A DNA stretch of 64,000 nucleotides, from contig NZ_JARXVT010000005.1 of NCBI RefSeq assembly GCF_029892845.1, positions 57,468-121,467 of the forward strand, written 5' to 3'. How positions within the stretch are numbered: position 1 is the stretch's first letter; every line of letters starts with the position of its first letter. Source of the DNA: Aurantimicrobium minutum. Its GTDB lineage: Bacteria; Actinomycetota; Actinomycetes; Actinomycetales; Microbacteriaceae. The notes below the pieces were generated by a model that was given only the letters and a program-made list of their open reading frames with translations, was not told where the DNA came from and ran no database searches. Of the stretch, positions 34,370 through 43,501 are shown piece after piece. A program made the translations under genes and the position numbers.

Positions 34370-35893
34370 ATGTCTCAGACAACCTCGACCGCAACAAAGG
34401 CCGGGGGAGTAACCCTTGCGCTGATTTACTTGGGTTTTGTTGCCGCTATTCAGGGTGCCGATCCCAACATCGCTTCCACTGCGTTGTTATCAGCTGGAAA
34501 AGATCTGAATTTTGGGTCGCTGGATGCTTTAGCTGCTTCGGTGAGTACCCTCGCCCTTGCGGCAACAGTCATCACCGTCGGAATGTTGGCAGATCGGCTG
34601 GGGCGCAAGAAAGTCATCTTCGCCACAATGCTGCTGGTTATTATCGGTGACAGCTTGGTCGCCATCTCTCAAGATCCTGTGATGTATATCCTTGGTCGTG
34701 CGTTGACTGGTGTGGGACTAGGCGGTGTCTATGGTGCGTCGTTTGCCTATGTGAAGTACTTCGGTGAGAAGTCAAAGGGTGGCCTAGCGGTAGCTCTCGG
34801 AACATTCTCCGCCTCGATTGGTTTCTTCGCTCTGGTGATTACCTTTGCTGGATCAACAATGGTTGGTGTGGGATGGCGCGAGGCGTTCTTGGTTATTCCT
34901 GCCGTGACTGCTGCTGCGCTGCTTTTCGGTTTGTTTATCTTGCCTAAAGATGAGAAGTACCCGACTCCTGAGCAGCCCTGGGATGCATTGGGCCAGATCA
35001 TTCTTGGCCTTGCAGTTGTGGGAACTCTCTATGGCATCTCTCACGCTGCCGATAGCTTGATGTCACCCCTGACAATTGTTCCAATAGTGGTCGGGGTTGG
35101 CCTGTTTGTTCTGTTCTACTTCCGTGAACGTTCACAACCAGAAAAGCGATTCTTTCCCATTGTTCTGCTCAAGCACCCCCTGTTCTTGGCTGCCATTGGG
35201 GTGGGGTTCCTTTACAACTTCTCAACGGGCTTTGGCTTGCTGTCATTTAGCAACCTTTTTCAGTACCAACTGAATCTCAAGGGACTAGGGCTGTCTTTAG
35301 CTCAGCTTCCCTACCTCCTGCTTGCGATTCCGACAGCACTTGTGGTGGGCAAGCTCATCGGCAAAAAGATCGTTACCGTCCAAATGTCTGCACTTATAGG
35401 TGCATTCATCGCGGCGGCCGGTGGAGTTCTCTTCGCCGTTACAGCGTTGAGTTCACCTAAGTCAGTCATGGACTACCTTCCTGCATTGATTGTGCTGGGT
35501 ATTGCTGCTGCGGTTCCTGCGGTCGCCTATGGTGGCATGATTCTCGACGAAGCTGATCCAGAACACTACGGTGTTGTTTCTTCCTCTCGAAGCACGATTG
35601 GTCAGTTTTGGTACTCGCTCGGTCTTGCCTCTTCCGCAGTTGTCATTGACTCTCTTGCTCGACTCTACGTTCAGGAGAAACTTGGCTCCACTGCCTTACA
35701 GCAGCTCAACACCTGGTCTGCCTCGGGAGCAAAGCCCACCGACACGTCGGTTTTCCCAACCGCTATTGAGGGATTCACTCAAGGATTTGCAGTGTTGATG
35801 ATCGCCTACGCCATCATTATGGTGCTAGTCGGTTTTTCTGTCCTTATCCTGGGCAACAAGGCAGACAAGCAAAAGGCAGCAGCCGCCTCGTAA
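34370..35893 (+). CDS. MFS transporter
   Basis: Membrane protein of 507 residues with about 14 hydrophobic segments (DHA2-like length). Motif A appears as GMLADRLGRKKVIFA near residues 66-80, and a GRALTGVGLGGVYGASFAYVK segment follows. It starts 28 bases after the amidohydrolase stop and probably imports or exports the compound handled by that enzyme; this is inference from context. Confidence 0.87.
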   Translation: MSQTTSTATKAGGVTLALIYLGFVAAIQGADPNIASTALLSAGKDLNFGSLDALAASVSTLALAATVITVGMLADRLGRKKVIFATMLLVIIGDSLVAISQDPVMYILGRALTGVGLGGVYGASFAYVKYFGEKSKGGLAVALGTFSASIGFFALVITFAGSTMVGVGWREAFLVIPAVTAAALLFGLFILPKDEKYPTPEQPWDALGQIILGLAVVGTLYGISHAADSLMSPLTIVPIVVGVGLFVLFYFRERSQPEKRFFPIVLLKHPLFLAAIGVGFLYNFSTGFGLLSFSNLFQYQLNLKGLGLSLAQLPYLLLAIPTALVVGKLIGKKIVTVQMSALIGAFIAAAGGVLFAVTALSSPKSVMDYLPALIVLGIAAAVPAVAYGGMILDEADPEHYGVVSSSRSTIGQFWYSLGLASSAVVIDSLARLYVQEKLGSTALQQLNTWSASGAKPTDTSVFPTAIEGFTQGFAVLMIAYAIIMVLVGFSVLILGNKADKQKAAAAS

Positions 35894-36052
35894 TATTTGC
35901 GTTTATTTACTTCACCAACATGACCTCGGGGAAACCAGAGCCCTTGTTTTTACTGGGTTGAGTGCGTAACAAAGCTGTTTATCGCTGTCATATTTATTCG
36001 CATTTCGACATAAAGCGACGTAACAATTCAGATGTCATTACCGTTACAGACA

Positions 36053-36070
36053 CCGGAAGAGAACTTCCGG
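36053..36070 (+). promoter_or_regulatory. Hairpin in the carbonic anhydrase leader
   Basis: Stem CCGGAAG / CTTCCGG with loop AGAA, 31 bases before the carbonic anhydrase start and before its GAGGTAAAG ribosome site. It lacks a T run, so it is more likely an mRNA leader structure than a terminator. The rest of the 208-base gap after the MFS gene shows nothing clear. Confidence 0.45.
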
Positions 36071-36101
36071 AATTCTTCCAACACTCACGAGGTAAAGAAT
36101 C

Positions 36102-36680
36102 ATGTCTGTACTGAACGAAGTACTTGCCGCAAACGAGGCATACGCTGCCGATTTCGGCGCTAAGGGTGAGCTCGCTCTTCCACCAGCGCGTGGATTTGCC
36201 ATTCTGACGTGCATGGATGCTCGTCTTGATCCCGCAAAGTATGCAGGCTTGAGCGAAGGCGATGCACACGTTATTCGTAACGCTGGCGGACGCGCTTCTG
36301 ATGACGCAATCCGCTCACTTGTAATCTCCTACAAGCTCCTCGGAACCAAGGAATGGTTCGTGATTCATCATTCGAACTGTGGCATGGAGTTCTTTAACGA
36401 TGAGGTGATGCGTGGCCTTCTGGCTAATAGCCTTGAAACTGCTGCACTCGGTGCGGAAGGTTTCTATGACGTTGGAACCGGTCCAGGATCTGCAGAGGCA
36501 AAGTACATTGACTGGCTGACTATCTCTGACCAGGCTCAGTCTGTAACCGAAGATGTTGCCCGCATCAAGAACCACCCGCTGGTTCCCGCCGGAATTCCTG
36601 TGTATGGCTACATCTACGATGTTGTAACCGGTCGCCTCGTCGAAGTTCCTTCTGCGACTGCAGCAGGTATAGCTTCATAG
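36102..36680 (+). CDS. Beta-class carbonic anhydrase
   Basis: Protein of 192 residues that interconverts carbon dioxide and bicarbonate. The zinc ligands and dyad are all visible: CMDAR at residues 37-41 (Cys, Asp, Arg) and HSNCG with His90 and Cys93. It resembles the short plant-type beta enzymes such as mycobacterial Rv1284. Bicarbonate would feed carboxylases such as the pyruvate carboxylase encoded later in the window. It is a single gene followed by a strong terminator. Confidence 0.92.
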   Translation: MSVLNEVLAANEAYAADFGAKGELALPPARGFAILTCMDARLDPAKYAGLSEGDAHVIRNAGGRASDDAIRSLVISYKLLGTKEWFVIHHSNCGMEFFNDEVMRGLLANSLETAALGAEGFYDVGTGPGSAEAKYIDWLTISDQAQSVTEDVARIKNHPLVPAGIPVYGYIYDVVTGRLVEVPSATAAGIAS

Positions 36681-36696
36681 TTCTTTTGGACACAGC

Positions 36697-36734
36697 ACAG
36701 ACCGCCCCAGACGGATTGGGGCGGTCTGTTGTTT
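36697..36734 (+). terminator. Terminator after carbonic anhydrase gene
   Basis: Perfect 13-bp stem ACAGACCGCCCCA / TGGGGCGGTCTGT followed by TGTTT, 17 bases after the stop codon. Confidence 0.9.
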
Positions 36735-36760
36735 AACCTCAAGCCAGATATCGTTAATCC

Positions 36761-37162
36761 ATGACTTATGAGCGCACCCTTATTTCTTCTGGATCTGTTT
36801 ACGAACCCGTAGTTGGTTACTCGCGTGCTGTACGAGCAGGGGACTTTGTCTTTATCGCTGGAACCACTGCCGGTGCACCTGAAGGTGCAATTGGAGGAAC
36901 TGACCCAGCTGCTCAGACCCGCGAAATTTTCAAGCGTATTGCTCTTGCTCTCGAGCAAGCAGGAGCCACATTCGGTGACGTTGTTCGCACTCGCATCTAC
37001 CTCACCAACATCGCTGACTTTGATGCTGTGGGCAAGGTTCATGGTGAATTCTTCGGGGACATCCGTCCTGCTGCAACCGCTGTTGAAGTAAGTGCTCTTG
37101 CAGCACCAGACATGCTTGTCGAAATTGATGTCGACGCCATCATCGGTTCTGCCGCAAAGTAA
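36761..37162 (+). CDS. RidA family protein (Rid/YjgF)
   Basis: Protein of 133 residues of the RidA/YjgF/YER057c superfamily, which hydrolyses reactive enamine/imine intermediates. The N-terminal part has YSRAVRAGDFVFIAGTT and the C-terminal half VRTRIYLTNIADFDAVGKVH with the conserved arginine that binds the substrate carboxylate. It is one of the broader Rid subgroups, so the exact substrate is open. It leads a three-gene run with the UPF0303 and LysE genes. Confidence 0.9.
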   Translation: MTYERTLISSGSVYEPVVGYSRAVRAGDFVFIAGTTAGAPEGAIGGTDPAAQTREIFKRIALALEQAGATFGDVVRTRIYLTNIADFDAVGKVHGEFFGDIRPAATAVEVSALAAPDMLVEIDVDAIIGSAAK

Positions 37163-37184
37163 TTCCAGCCACTAGGTTGAGAAC

Positions 37185-37658
37185 ATGTCAGATTCTGAAC
37201 TCCTCGCAGACGTTGCTGAGTTAGAACGTCAATGCGCAGAACTTCGTTTTGACTCATTGAGTCACGAAGATGCTCTGGCGTTAGGTATGGATCTGGCTGC
37301 TCGTGCAGAAGAGCGGAACTGGCCACTTGCAGTTTCCGTTTTTCTCGGAGATCAACACGTCTTTAGATATGCCTGCCCTGGAACCACTGCAGAAAATGAT
37401 GACTGGATTGAGCGCAAGCGCAAGACAGTTTATAAATTCCAAGAATCCTCGTTCTTGGTTGGTCAGCGGTTGATCGCTGAAGGAAAAGAATTTCACGCAG
37501 AAACAGGTCTAGATCAGTCCTTTGCTGCACATGGTGGCGGGTTCCCGCTATTCATCGGCGATGTGTTCGTGGGCGCTGTCATTGCCAGTGGGATTCCTCA
37601 ACAAGATGATCACGCCATAGTCATTGAGGCTTTGAACGCAGCACTCAACGACGAGTAA
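37185..37658 (+). CDS. UPF0303 / heme-degrading-domain (DUF336-like) protein
   Basis: Soluble protein of 157 residues. Features of the UPF0303 family are visible: LALGMDLAARAEERNWPLAVSV near residues 28-49, the ERKRKTVYKF block near residue 76, and AAHGGGFPLFI near residue 115. Proteins with this fold include heme-binding HbpS/GlcG-like proteins, but heme degradation has not been shown for this branch. It lies 22 bases after ridA and 3 bases before the LysE gene. Confidence 0.85.
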   Translation: MSDSELLADVAELERQCAELRFDSLSHEDALALGMDLAARAEERNWPLAVSVFLGDQHVFRYACPGTTAENDDWIERKRKTVYKFQESSFLVGQRLIAEGKEFHAETGLDQSFAAHGGGFPLFIGDVFVGAVIASGIPQQDDHAIVIEALNAALNDE

Positions 37659-37661
37659 TCC

Positions 37662-38324
37662 ATGTTGGATTACGCTGTCCTGCCAGCATTTCTCGTCTCG
37701 GCATTGGTGATCATTCTCTCTCCTGGTGCAGACACCTTTTTGATGTTGCGCTCTACCTTGCGCGGGGGAGTGAAAGCTGGTTTCCTCACCATGCTTGGCA
37801 TATATGCCGGAATTACTACCCTGTCGATTTTGTTGATCTCAGGGGTTGGTTTGGTTATTGCACGAGCACCAGGCGCATTGTTTTGGCTCAAGATAGTAGG
37901 CGCGCTGTATCTGCTGTTCCTTGCAGTGCAATCCCTGCGCGCCGGTATCAAGCTGGTTTCTCAGAACAAGGCCGGAACGTATTCGCCGGTCGATATTGAG
38001 GCTGCTGGAGTGAAGGGCAAGGCAGGGCCTTTTGTTCTCGGTTTTCTCACAAACGTGACAAACCCCAAGGTGCTGATCTTTTTCCTTGCGTTCTTCCCGC
38101 AGTTCTTAGGTAAGGCAGAAAGTGTTCCGCTTCAGCTGGTTTTCTTATGTCTGATCTTTGTCGTGGTTTCTGCCGTGTGGCTCACTACGTTGGTTTTTGC
38201 TGCATCGGCAATGAGAAAGGTGATGACCACCACAGGTTTCACCATTGCCATGGAATTTGTCGTGGCAGGAGTATTTGCTGTGTTGGCCATCACCTTGTTG
38301 GTGTCTGGCTTGAGTGTGCACTAG
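37662..38324 (+). CDS. LysE/RhtB family amino-acid exporter
   Basis: Membrane protein of 220 residues with about six hydrophobic segments, the usual size of LysE/RhtB exporters. The N-terminal SPGADTFLMLRSTLRGGVKAGFLTMLGI matches the family signature. It probably exports an amino acid or derivative such as homoserine. It begins 3 bases after the UPF0303 stop, so they are co-translated. Confidence 0.9.
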   Translation: MLDYAVLPAFLVSALVIILSPGADTFLMLRSTLRGGVKAGFLTMLGIYAGITTLSILLISGVGLVIARAPGALFWLKIVGALYLLFLAVQSLRAGIKLVSQNKAGTYSPVDIEAAGVKGKAGPFVLGFLTNVTNPKVLIFFLAFFPQFLGKAESVPLQLVFLCLIFVVVSAVWLTTLVFAASAMRKVMTTTGFTIAMEFVVAGVFAVLAITLLVSGLSVH

Positions 38325-38336
38325 TCACACAGAAGG

Positions 38337-38456
38337 CTAAACCTCTTTGTAGTTTGCCTTAGCGGTGGCTTTGTCTTTTTTGTCAGCACGCTTTTCTTTG
38401 AGCGACTTAGCAGGTGCTGTCTTGCCGCTGCTCTTCTTTATGTTTTTCTCAGCCAT
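38337..38456 (-). CDS. Small lysine-rich protein (39 residues)
   Basis: A short frame on the minus strand, starting MAEKNIKKSSGKTAPAKSLK and ending YKEV, with 14 lysines in 39 residues. Its ATG is preceded by GAAGGGAAAG. Very small Lys/Ala-rich proteins of this kind, with a SLKEKRA core, occur widely in Microbacteriaceae and relatives as uncharacterised genes. The high charge suggests nucleic-acid or ribosome contact, which is inference. It converges with the LysE gene and diverges from the EamA gene. Confidence 0.7.
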   Translation of the reverse strand: MAEKNIKKSSGKTAPAKSLKEKRADKKDKATAKANYKEV

Positions 38457-38556
38457 GGTCTTTCCCTTCGTAGGGAGCCGCAATGGCTCTTGGGCTGAGC
38501 CTACGCCCGAAGTCTGGATGCAAGCCGAACGCGCCCAAGCCTCCTAGAGTGAATAA

Positions 38557-39468
38557 GTGAACTTCTTCAGCCACAACAAAGCAGACATTCTGCTCCTGGG
38601 TGTTGCCGCAGTATGGGGAAGTAGCTACTTAGCAACCAAAGTTCTCACTGAACACGGCAGTGTCTTTGCCATTCTCTCGGCACGTTTCCTTATTGCATCC
38701 GTCATCATGTTGGGGGTCTGGGGGATATCCAAGAACCGCCGACTGGACCGGCGTGGATTTCTGATTGGCGTCTTCTTTGGGCTCACCCAAGCTGGAATTC
38801 TGAGCTTAGAAACCTGGGGCGTGAAACTCACCAGCGCAACCAATGCCGGCCTCATCATCAGTATGACGATTGTGTTCACGCCCATCTTGGAATCCCTGTG
38901 GCTCAAGAAATGGTTGCCACGAAGTTACTTCATCGCCGCCACTGTTGCTGTCGTGGGTGTGTTGTTATTGGTTTCTGGAAACGGATTCCAAACCCCCAAC
39001 TGGGGCGATGCCCTCATGCTGGGTGCTGCAATTGTGAGGAGCATTCACGTCACAGCGCTGGGGCAACTCACCACGGGTTATAGCTACAGCTCGGTCAGTG
39101 TGACTTTTGTGCAGACAGTTGTCTGTGCTGTGGTGTTCACATCAGCTGACGTTCCCGGAGTGATTGCAAGCTATTCAACGTTCACTGCTCTTGATTGGCT
39201 CGATCTGTTCTATCTGGCTGCAGCGTGCACCGTGTTCGCCTTCTTGGTTCAGCTCTGGGCTGTCCGCAAGACTTCTGCAGCACGTGTGAGCCTGCTGCTG
39301 GGAACAGAGCCTATTTGGGCTGTGGTCATTGGGGTCTTCCTGGGTGCTGAACTATTGGGATGGCTCGGTGTGCTGGGAGCAGTCCTCATTATTGGTGGAA
39401 GCTATCGTGCTCAGGGCATTGAACTCAGGCATCGAGTGGTTCCTCTTCTGCCCAACGGTCCTGCCTAG
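38557..39468 (+). CDS. EamA/DMT family transporter
   Basis: Membrane protein of 303 residues with about ten hydrophobic segments in two EamA repeats, starting with GTG. The N-terminal AAVWGSSYLATKVL and the second-repeat LLGTEPIWAVVIGVFLGAE are typical. It probably exports a metabolite; the substrate is unknown. The 178-base gap to gapA downstream holds no clear feature beyond the GGGAGAA ribosome site. Confidence 0.88.
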   Translation: MNFFSHNKADILLLGVAAVWGSSYLATKVLTEHGSVFAILSARFLIASVIMLGVWGISKNRRLDRRGFLIGVFFGLTQAGILSLETWGVKLTSATNAGLIISMTIVFTPILESLWLKKWLPRSYFIAATVAVVGVLLLVSGNGFQTPNWGDALMLGAAIVRSIHVTALGQLTTGYSYSSVSVTFVQTVVCAVVFTSADVPGVIASYSTFTALDWLDLFYLAAACTVFAFLVQLWAVRKTSAARVSLLLGTEPIWAVVIGVFLGAELLGWLGVLGAVLIIGGSYRAQGIELRHRVVPLLPNGPA

Positions 39469-39646
39469 TTCGCCACGCTCCCAAAGGGTGGAAGTAAACA
39501 CCCGCACTTTGGTGCAGTCTCAATTAGGCTTGAACTACTCCCTCCCCGGAAGACGCAGACGTCCCCGGTACAAACTGAATACCCCAGTCGAACGCTCGAG
39601 ATAAGCGTGAGGCCTTTTCAACAGTTTCAAGGGAGAACCTCTGGTT

Positions 39647-41080
39647 ATGGCACCACACAATGACGCCACCTGGACCGACCGTCAAGCAGTAGCTGAACAG
39701 CTGATCCCGCTGATCGGTGCTTTGTATCGTGACAACGGTGTTGTCACCTCTATTCACGGTCGCCGTCTCATCAACTCGTCGCCTCTGCAGATTGTGAAGG
39801 CCCACCGTTATGCCCGTCACGTGGATGGTCAAGAACTCGACATCAATCGCACACTCGAACTTGTTCAGGCCATCGTTGCGCTGAACCCAGGTCCCGCTTC
39901 CATCAACGTGGCCGGAATCCTTGCTGATCAGGCAGGTTCTGGAAATTCCATCGCTGACTTTGCTGCCACTGAACTTGCTCCTGTAGCTGGCAAGGGAAAG
40001 CCTGCAACTGCAGATGACGCCAAAGACGTGGTTCTCTATGGTTTCGGCCGTATTGGTCGCCTTCTCGCTCGTATTCTCTTGGGTAATGCCGAGAACGGTC
40101 GTGGTCCAGTCCTCAAGGCAATCGTTGTTCGTAAGGGTGATGACAAAGACCTCACCAAGCGTGCTTCTCTATTGCGCCGTGACTCTGTGCACGGACCCTT
40201 CAATGGCACCATCACCATTGATGAGGAAAAGAATCTGATTATTGCTAATGGCAAGCCCATCCAGGTCATTTACTCCTCTGACCCCACCACCGTGGACTAC
40301 ACCGCGTATGGCATCAAGGACGCCATCTTGGTGGACAACACTGGTCGCTGGCGCGATGAGCCAGGACTTGCTCAGCACCTTGAAGCCAAGGGCATCTCCC
40401 GTGTTGTTCTGACCGCGCCAGGCAAGAGCCCCTTGAAGAACGTGGTTTATGGCATCAACCACGACACCATCACGGCAGATGACAAGATCATCACCGCCGC
40501 GTCCTGCACCACCAATGCCATCACTCCTGTGCTCAAGGTCATCAACGATGCATACGGCGTTGAATACGGTCACGTTGAGACAGTTCACTCGTATACCAAT
40601 GACCAGAACCTCATTGATAACTTCCACAAGGGTGACCGCCGTGGTCGCTCGGCAGCAATGAACATGGTTATCACCGAAACTGGTGCTGCTAAGGCAGTGT
40701 CCAAGGCTCTACCTGAACTCGAGGGCAAGCTCTCCGGTAACGCCATCCGTGTTCCCACCCCCGACGTTTCGATGGCGATCTTGAACTTGACGCTGGGCAA
40801 GGCAGTCGATCGCGACACCCTCAACAAGGTGCTTCGTGATGCTTCATTGAAGTCGAACCTTCGTAACCAGATCGACTACATCGAATCACCTGAAGTTGTT
40901 TCAACTGACTTCGTCGGTTCTAACCGCGCCGGAATTGTGGATGGCCTTGCCACCATTGCTAACGGGAAGAACATCATTCTCTACGTTTGGTATGACAACG
41001 AGTATGGCTACAGTCACCAGGTTGTTCGTGTGATTCAGGAACTAGCAGGTCTTCACCCGCCAAAGTTCCCTTCTCGCTAG
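39647..41080 (+). CDS. gap: Glyceraldehyde-3-phosphate dehydrogenase, long actinobacterial form
   Basis: Protein of 477 residues. About 125 residues precede the NAD-binding motif YGFGRIGRLLARILL, so this is the long form found in actinobacteria rather than the usual 335-residue enzyme. The catalytic cysteine is in ITAASCTTNAITPVLK near residue 286, and DNEYGYSHQVVRV closes the domain. The N-terminal extension (TDRQAVAEQLIPLIGALYRDNGVV) is characteristic of this form and of unclear role. Glycolytic or gluconeogenic direction cannot be told. Its terminator overlaps the next gene. Confidence 0.93.
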   Translation: MAPHNDATWTDRQAVAEQLIPLIGALYRDNGVVTSIHGRRLINSSPLQIVKAHRYARHVDGQELDINRTLELVQAIVALNPGPASINVAGILADQAGSGNSIADFAATELAPVAGKGKPATADDAKDVVLYGFGRIGRLLARILLGNAENGRGPVLKAIVVRKGDDKDLTKRASLLRRDSVHGPFNGTITIDEEKNLIIANGKPIQVIYSSDPTTVDYTAYGIKDAILVDNTGRWRDEPGLAQHLEAKGISRVVLTAPGKSPLKNVVYGINHDTITADDKIITAASCTTNAITPVLKVINDAYGVEYGHVETVHSYTNDQNLIDNFHKGDRRGRSAAMNMVITETGAAKAVSKALPELEGKLSGNAIRVPTPDVSMAILNLTLGKAVDRDTLNKVLRDASLKSNLRNQIDYIESPEVVSTDFVGSNRAGIVDGLATIANGKNIILYVWYDNEYGYSHQVVRVIQELAGLHPPKFPSR

Positions 41081-41090
41081 TCTGAGAGCT

Positions 41091-42035
41091 ATGAAAACAA
41101 CACCCCACGCCAGCTATGGCGGGGGTGTTGTTGCTTTACTGCTTGCCTGCACCTTCTGGGGAACGACTGGGATGGCCGCCAGTTTCATTCCTGGCATCAA
41201 CCCCATCGTGATCGGCGCCAGCACCATGGGTATTGGTGGGCTTATCTTGGGGGCAACTGCCTTGCCGGGTGTGCGGATGGTCTGGAAGAACATCGGTGCG
41301 GTGCCGCTAGTCATTCTGGGCGCCCTCGGCTTGGCTGTGTACAGCACAGTGTTCTACATCGGAATGAGCTGGGCTGGTGTTGCTCTGGGTAACGTCATCG
41401 CACTCGGGTCTGCACCGCTTTTTGCGGGGTTGATTGAGTGGGGCGTGGATAAGCAACGCCCCAGTGCTCGCTGGCTTATTGCCACTGCCATCACTGTTGC
41501 TGGTGGAGCAATGCTCGTTTCTGGCCGAAACTTTGGCGAAGACGGTGGGGGAGTAGTTCGCGATTCTTCGATGGTGACTCTGGGGATTGTGCTGGCACTC
41601 GTTGCAGGCTTTGCCTACGCCCTCTATACCTACATGGCCAACAAGCTCATGAAGCCTCATGCTGATAGACCGCAGGGAATGGGGCACCGTCCCGTCATCT
41701 CAACGATTCAGTTGGTTTCAGCAGCGCCTTTGCTCGTTATTTTGATTGCGCTTTTTGTTGCAGATCCTGGTCAATTCCAGAATCAACCTCTTGCTATTCC
41801 TGTGATGGCATATCTCGTTCTGTTTCCGACAGCGGTCGGTCACTTACTTCTTGCAGTTGGCTTGGGAGCGATGCCCGCTTCACGTGCTGCGGTTTACACA
41901 CTCTTTGAACCAGTCGTCGCAGTCGTGATGGCAGTTGTGGTGGTAGGTGAAGTCATTGCACCCATTGGTTGGCTTGGTCTAGTCGTCGTTCTTTTAGGGC
42001 TCCTTGTCCTCACGACAGAGTCCCGAAGCCGATGA
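41091..42035 (+). CDS. EamA/DMT family transporter
   Basis: Membrane protein of 314 residues with about ten hydrophobic segments and two EamA repeats (LLACTFWGTTGMAASFIPG early; PVVAVVMAVVVVGEVIAP late). The ATG at 41091 has only a weak GAGAG site and begins within the gap terminator hairpin, so expression may depend on read-through. The substrate is unknown. Its stop overlaps the photolyase start (ATGA). Confidence 0.85.
   Translation: MKTTPHASYGGGVVALLLACTFWGTTGMAASFIPGINPIVIGASTMGIGGLILGATALPGVRMVWKNIGAVPLVILGALGLAVYSTVFYIGMSWAGVALGNVIALGSAPLFAGLIEWGVDKQRPSARWLIATAITVAGGAMLVSGRNFGEDGGGVVRDSSMVTLGIVLALVAGFAYALYTYMANKLMKPHADRPQGMGHRPVISTIQLVSAAPLLVILIALFVADPGQFQNQPLAIPVMAYLVLFPTAVGHLLLAVGLGAMPASRAAVYTLFEPVVAVVMAVVVVGEVIAPIGWLGLVVVLLGLLVLTTESRSR
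41096..41132 (+). terminator. gap terminator lying inside the start of the next gene
   Basis: A 15-bp stem, AACAACACCCC(A)CGCC / GGCGGGGGTGTTGTT with one bulged A and loop AGCTAT, followed by GCTTT. It starts 15 bases after the gap stop but occupies codons 2-14 of the transporter gene at 41091. It could terminate gap transcripts and at the same time attenuate or occlude translation of the transporter. Confidence 0.8.
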
Positions 42036-43501
42036 GGTGGCTGATGGCGGATCAGCTTGGTCCGCACTTTGATGACGGGGGAGAGATTCTTCTCATCGAA
42101 GCCAAAGGAGTTCTAGCCAGACGCCCCTATCACTGGGCTAAAGCACATCTCATTCTGAGCGCGCTACGTCATCGACAAGCAGAGCTCGGTTCTCGAGTTC
42201 GCTACGTCCGCGCTGATCACTACCGTGATGTGTTGAAGCCTCTCCTGTCTCAAGGTGAGCCGATTGACATGGTGAACCCCACCAGCTGGGGTTCGCGGGC
42301 ACTCGTTGCCGAACTGGGTATTCCCACAGTTCCTAGTAGAGGGTTTGTCAGTAGCGAAGAATTCTTTGCACAATGGGCACACGGCAAGAAGCTGGGAAGT
42401 CTGAAGCTCGAGAATTACTATCGCCATTGGCGGGACTCCACCGGAATCCTGATGGAGGGTCCGCAGCCTGCAGGTGGACAATACAACTACGACCACGACA
42501 ACAGACAACCACCTCCCAAAGGTGCAATGAACCTCGGTTTACCAGCACAGTGGGCCCCTGTTGAGGATGAGATTGACGCTCAGGTTCGTGCTGATTTGCT
42601 GGCGTGGAGCGAAGCTGGCGAAATCAGGCTTCTTGGCCGTGATGGTCCTCGGCGCTTTGCTGCAACACGGGATGAAGCGCTAACGGCGTTGGCAGAATTT
42701 GTTGAGACGCGCCTGATGGACTTCGGCCCCTTCGAAGATGCAAGTCTGCAAGGAGATGACGTGATGGCGCATTCCATGCTGAGTGTTCCCATGAACTTAG
42801 GTCTTCTTCATCCACAAGAAGTCATAGATGCGTGTGTTGCTGCCTATGATCGCGGAGAAGCGCCCCTGGGGAGCGTGGAAGCGGTAGTTCGACAGATTGC
42901 CGGTTGGCGTGATTGGGTGTGGCATCTGTATTGGCACCTTGGTGAGGACTATGCCGACACAAATAACTTCCTCGATGCGAATGTTGATCTGCCAGAACAG
43001 TTCTGGGACCTGGACGGTGAAGGTATAGATGCTTCTTGCATGAAACATGTGCTGACAGCAGTAGGCGACAGCGGCTATGCCCACCACATTCAGCGCCTGA
43101 TGATGTTGGGCAACTGGTCACTGCAGCGTGGGTATAACCCACAGCAACTCAACAACTGGTTTATTGATGCCTTTGTTGATGGGACACCGTGGGTGATGCC
43201 CGCCAATGTGATCGGCATGAGTCAGCACGCAGATGGAGGCTTGGTGGCAACCAAGCCCTATTCATCTGGCGGTGCTTACATCAACACCATGACCGACTTT
43301 TGTCAGGGGTGTCCTTTCAATCCCAAGATTCGGTTAGGGGAGAATGCCTGCCCATTTACTGCAGGGTATTGGGCGTTCCTTCATCGGGTAGAGCCTAAAA
43401 TCCGAACAAACCACCGCATGGCTCAGCCCCTTGCGGGGATGCGTAAGCTCAGCGATATAGATGCTGTGGTTCAACAAGAAAAGCTTCGCACTCAGTGGTG
43501 A
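42032..43501 (+). CDS. Iron-sulfur bacterial cryptochrome/photolyase (PhrB-type, (6-4) class)
   Basis: Protein of 489 residues of the deoxyribodipyrimidine photolyase-related (FeS-BCP/CryPro) family. The start ATG overlaps the transporter stop; an earlier frame from 41969 is rejected. The N-terminus reads RWLMADQLGPHF. Four cysteines fit the [4Fe-4S] cluster of Agrobacterium PhrB (C350, C438, C441, C454): one in DASCMKHV near residue 335, two in FCQGCPFNP near 423-426, and one in NACPFT near 439. Such enzymes repair (6-4) photoproducts with FAD and a lumazine antenna. This fits life in sunlit water. Confidence 0.9.
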   Translation: MRWLMADQLGPHFDDGGEILLIEAKGVLARRPYHWAKAHLILSALRHRQAELGSRVRYVRADHYRDVLKPLLSQGEPIDMVNPTSWGSRALVAELGIPTVPSRGFVSSEEFFAQWAHGKKLGSLKLENYYRHWRDSTGILMEGPQPAGGQYNYDHDNRQPPPKGAMNLGLPAQWAPVEDEIDAQVRADLLAWSEAGEIRLLGRDGPRRFAATRDEALTALAEFVETRLMDFGPFEDASLQGDDVMAHSMLSVPMNLGLLHPQEVIDACVAAYDRGEAPLGSVEAVVRQIAGWRDWVWHLYWHLGEDYADTNNFLDANVDLPEQFWDLDGEGIDASCMKHVLTAVGDSGYAHHIQRLMMLGNWSLQRGYNPQQLNNWFIDAFVDGTPWVMPANVIGMSQHADGGLVATKPYSSGGAYINTMTDFCQGCPFNPKIRLGENACPFTAGYWAFLHRVEPKIRTNHRMAQPLAGMRKLSDIDAVVQQEKLRTQW

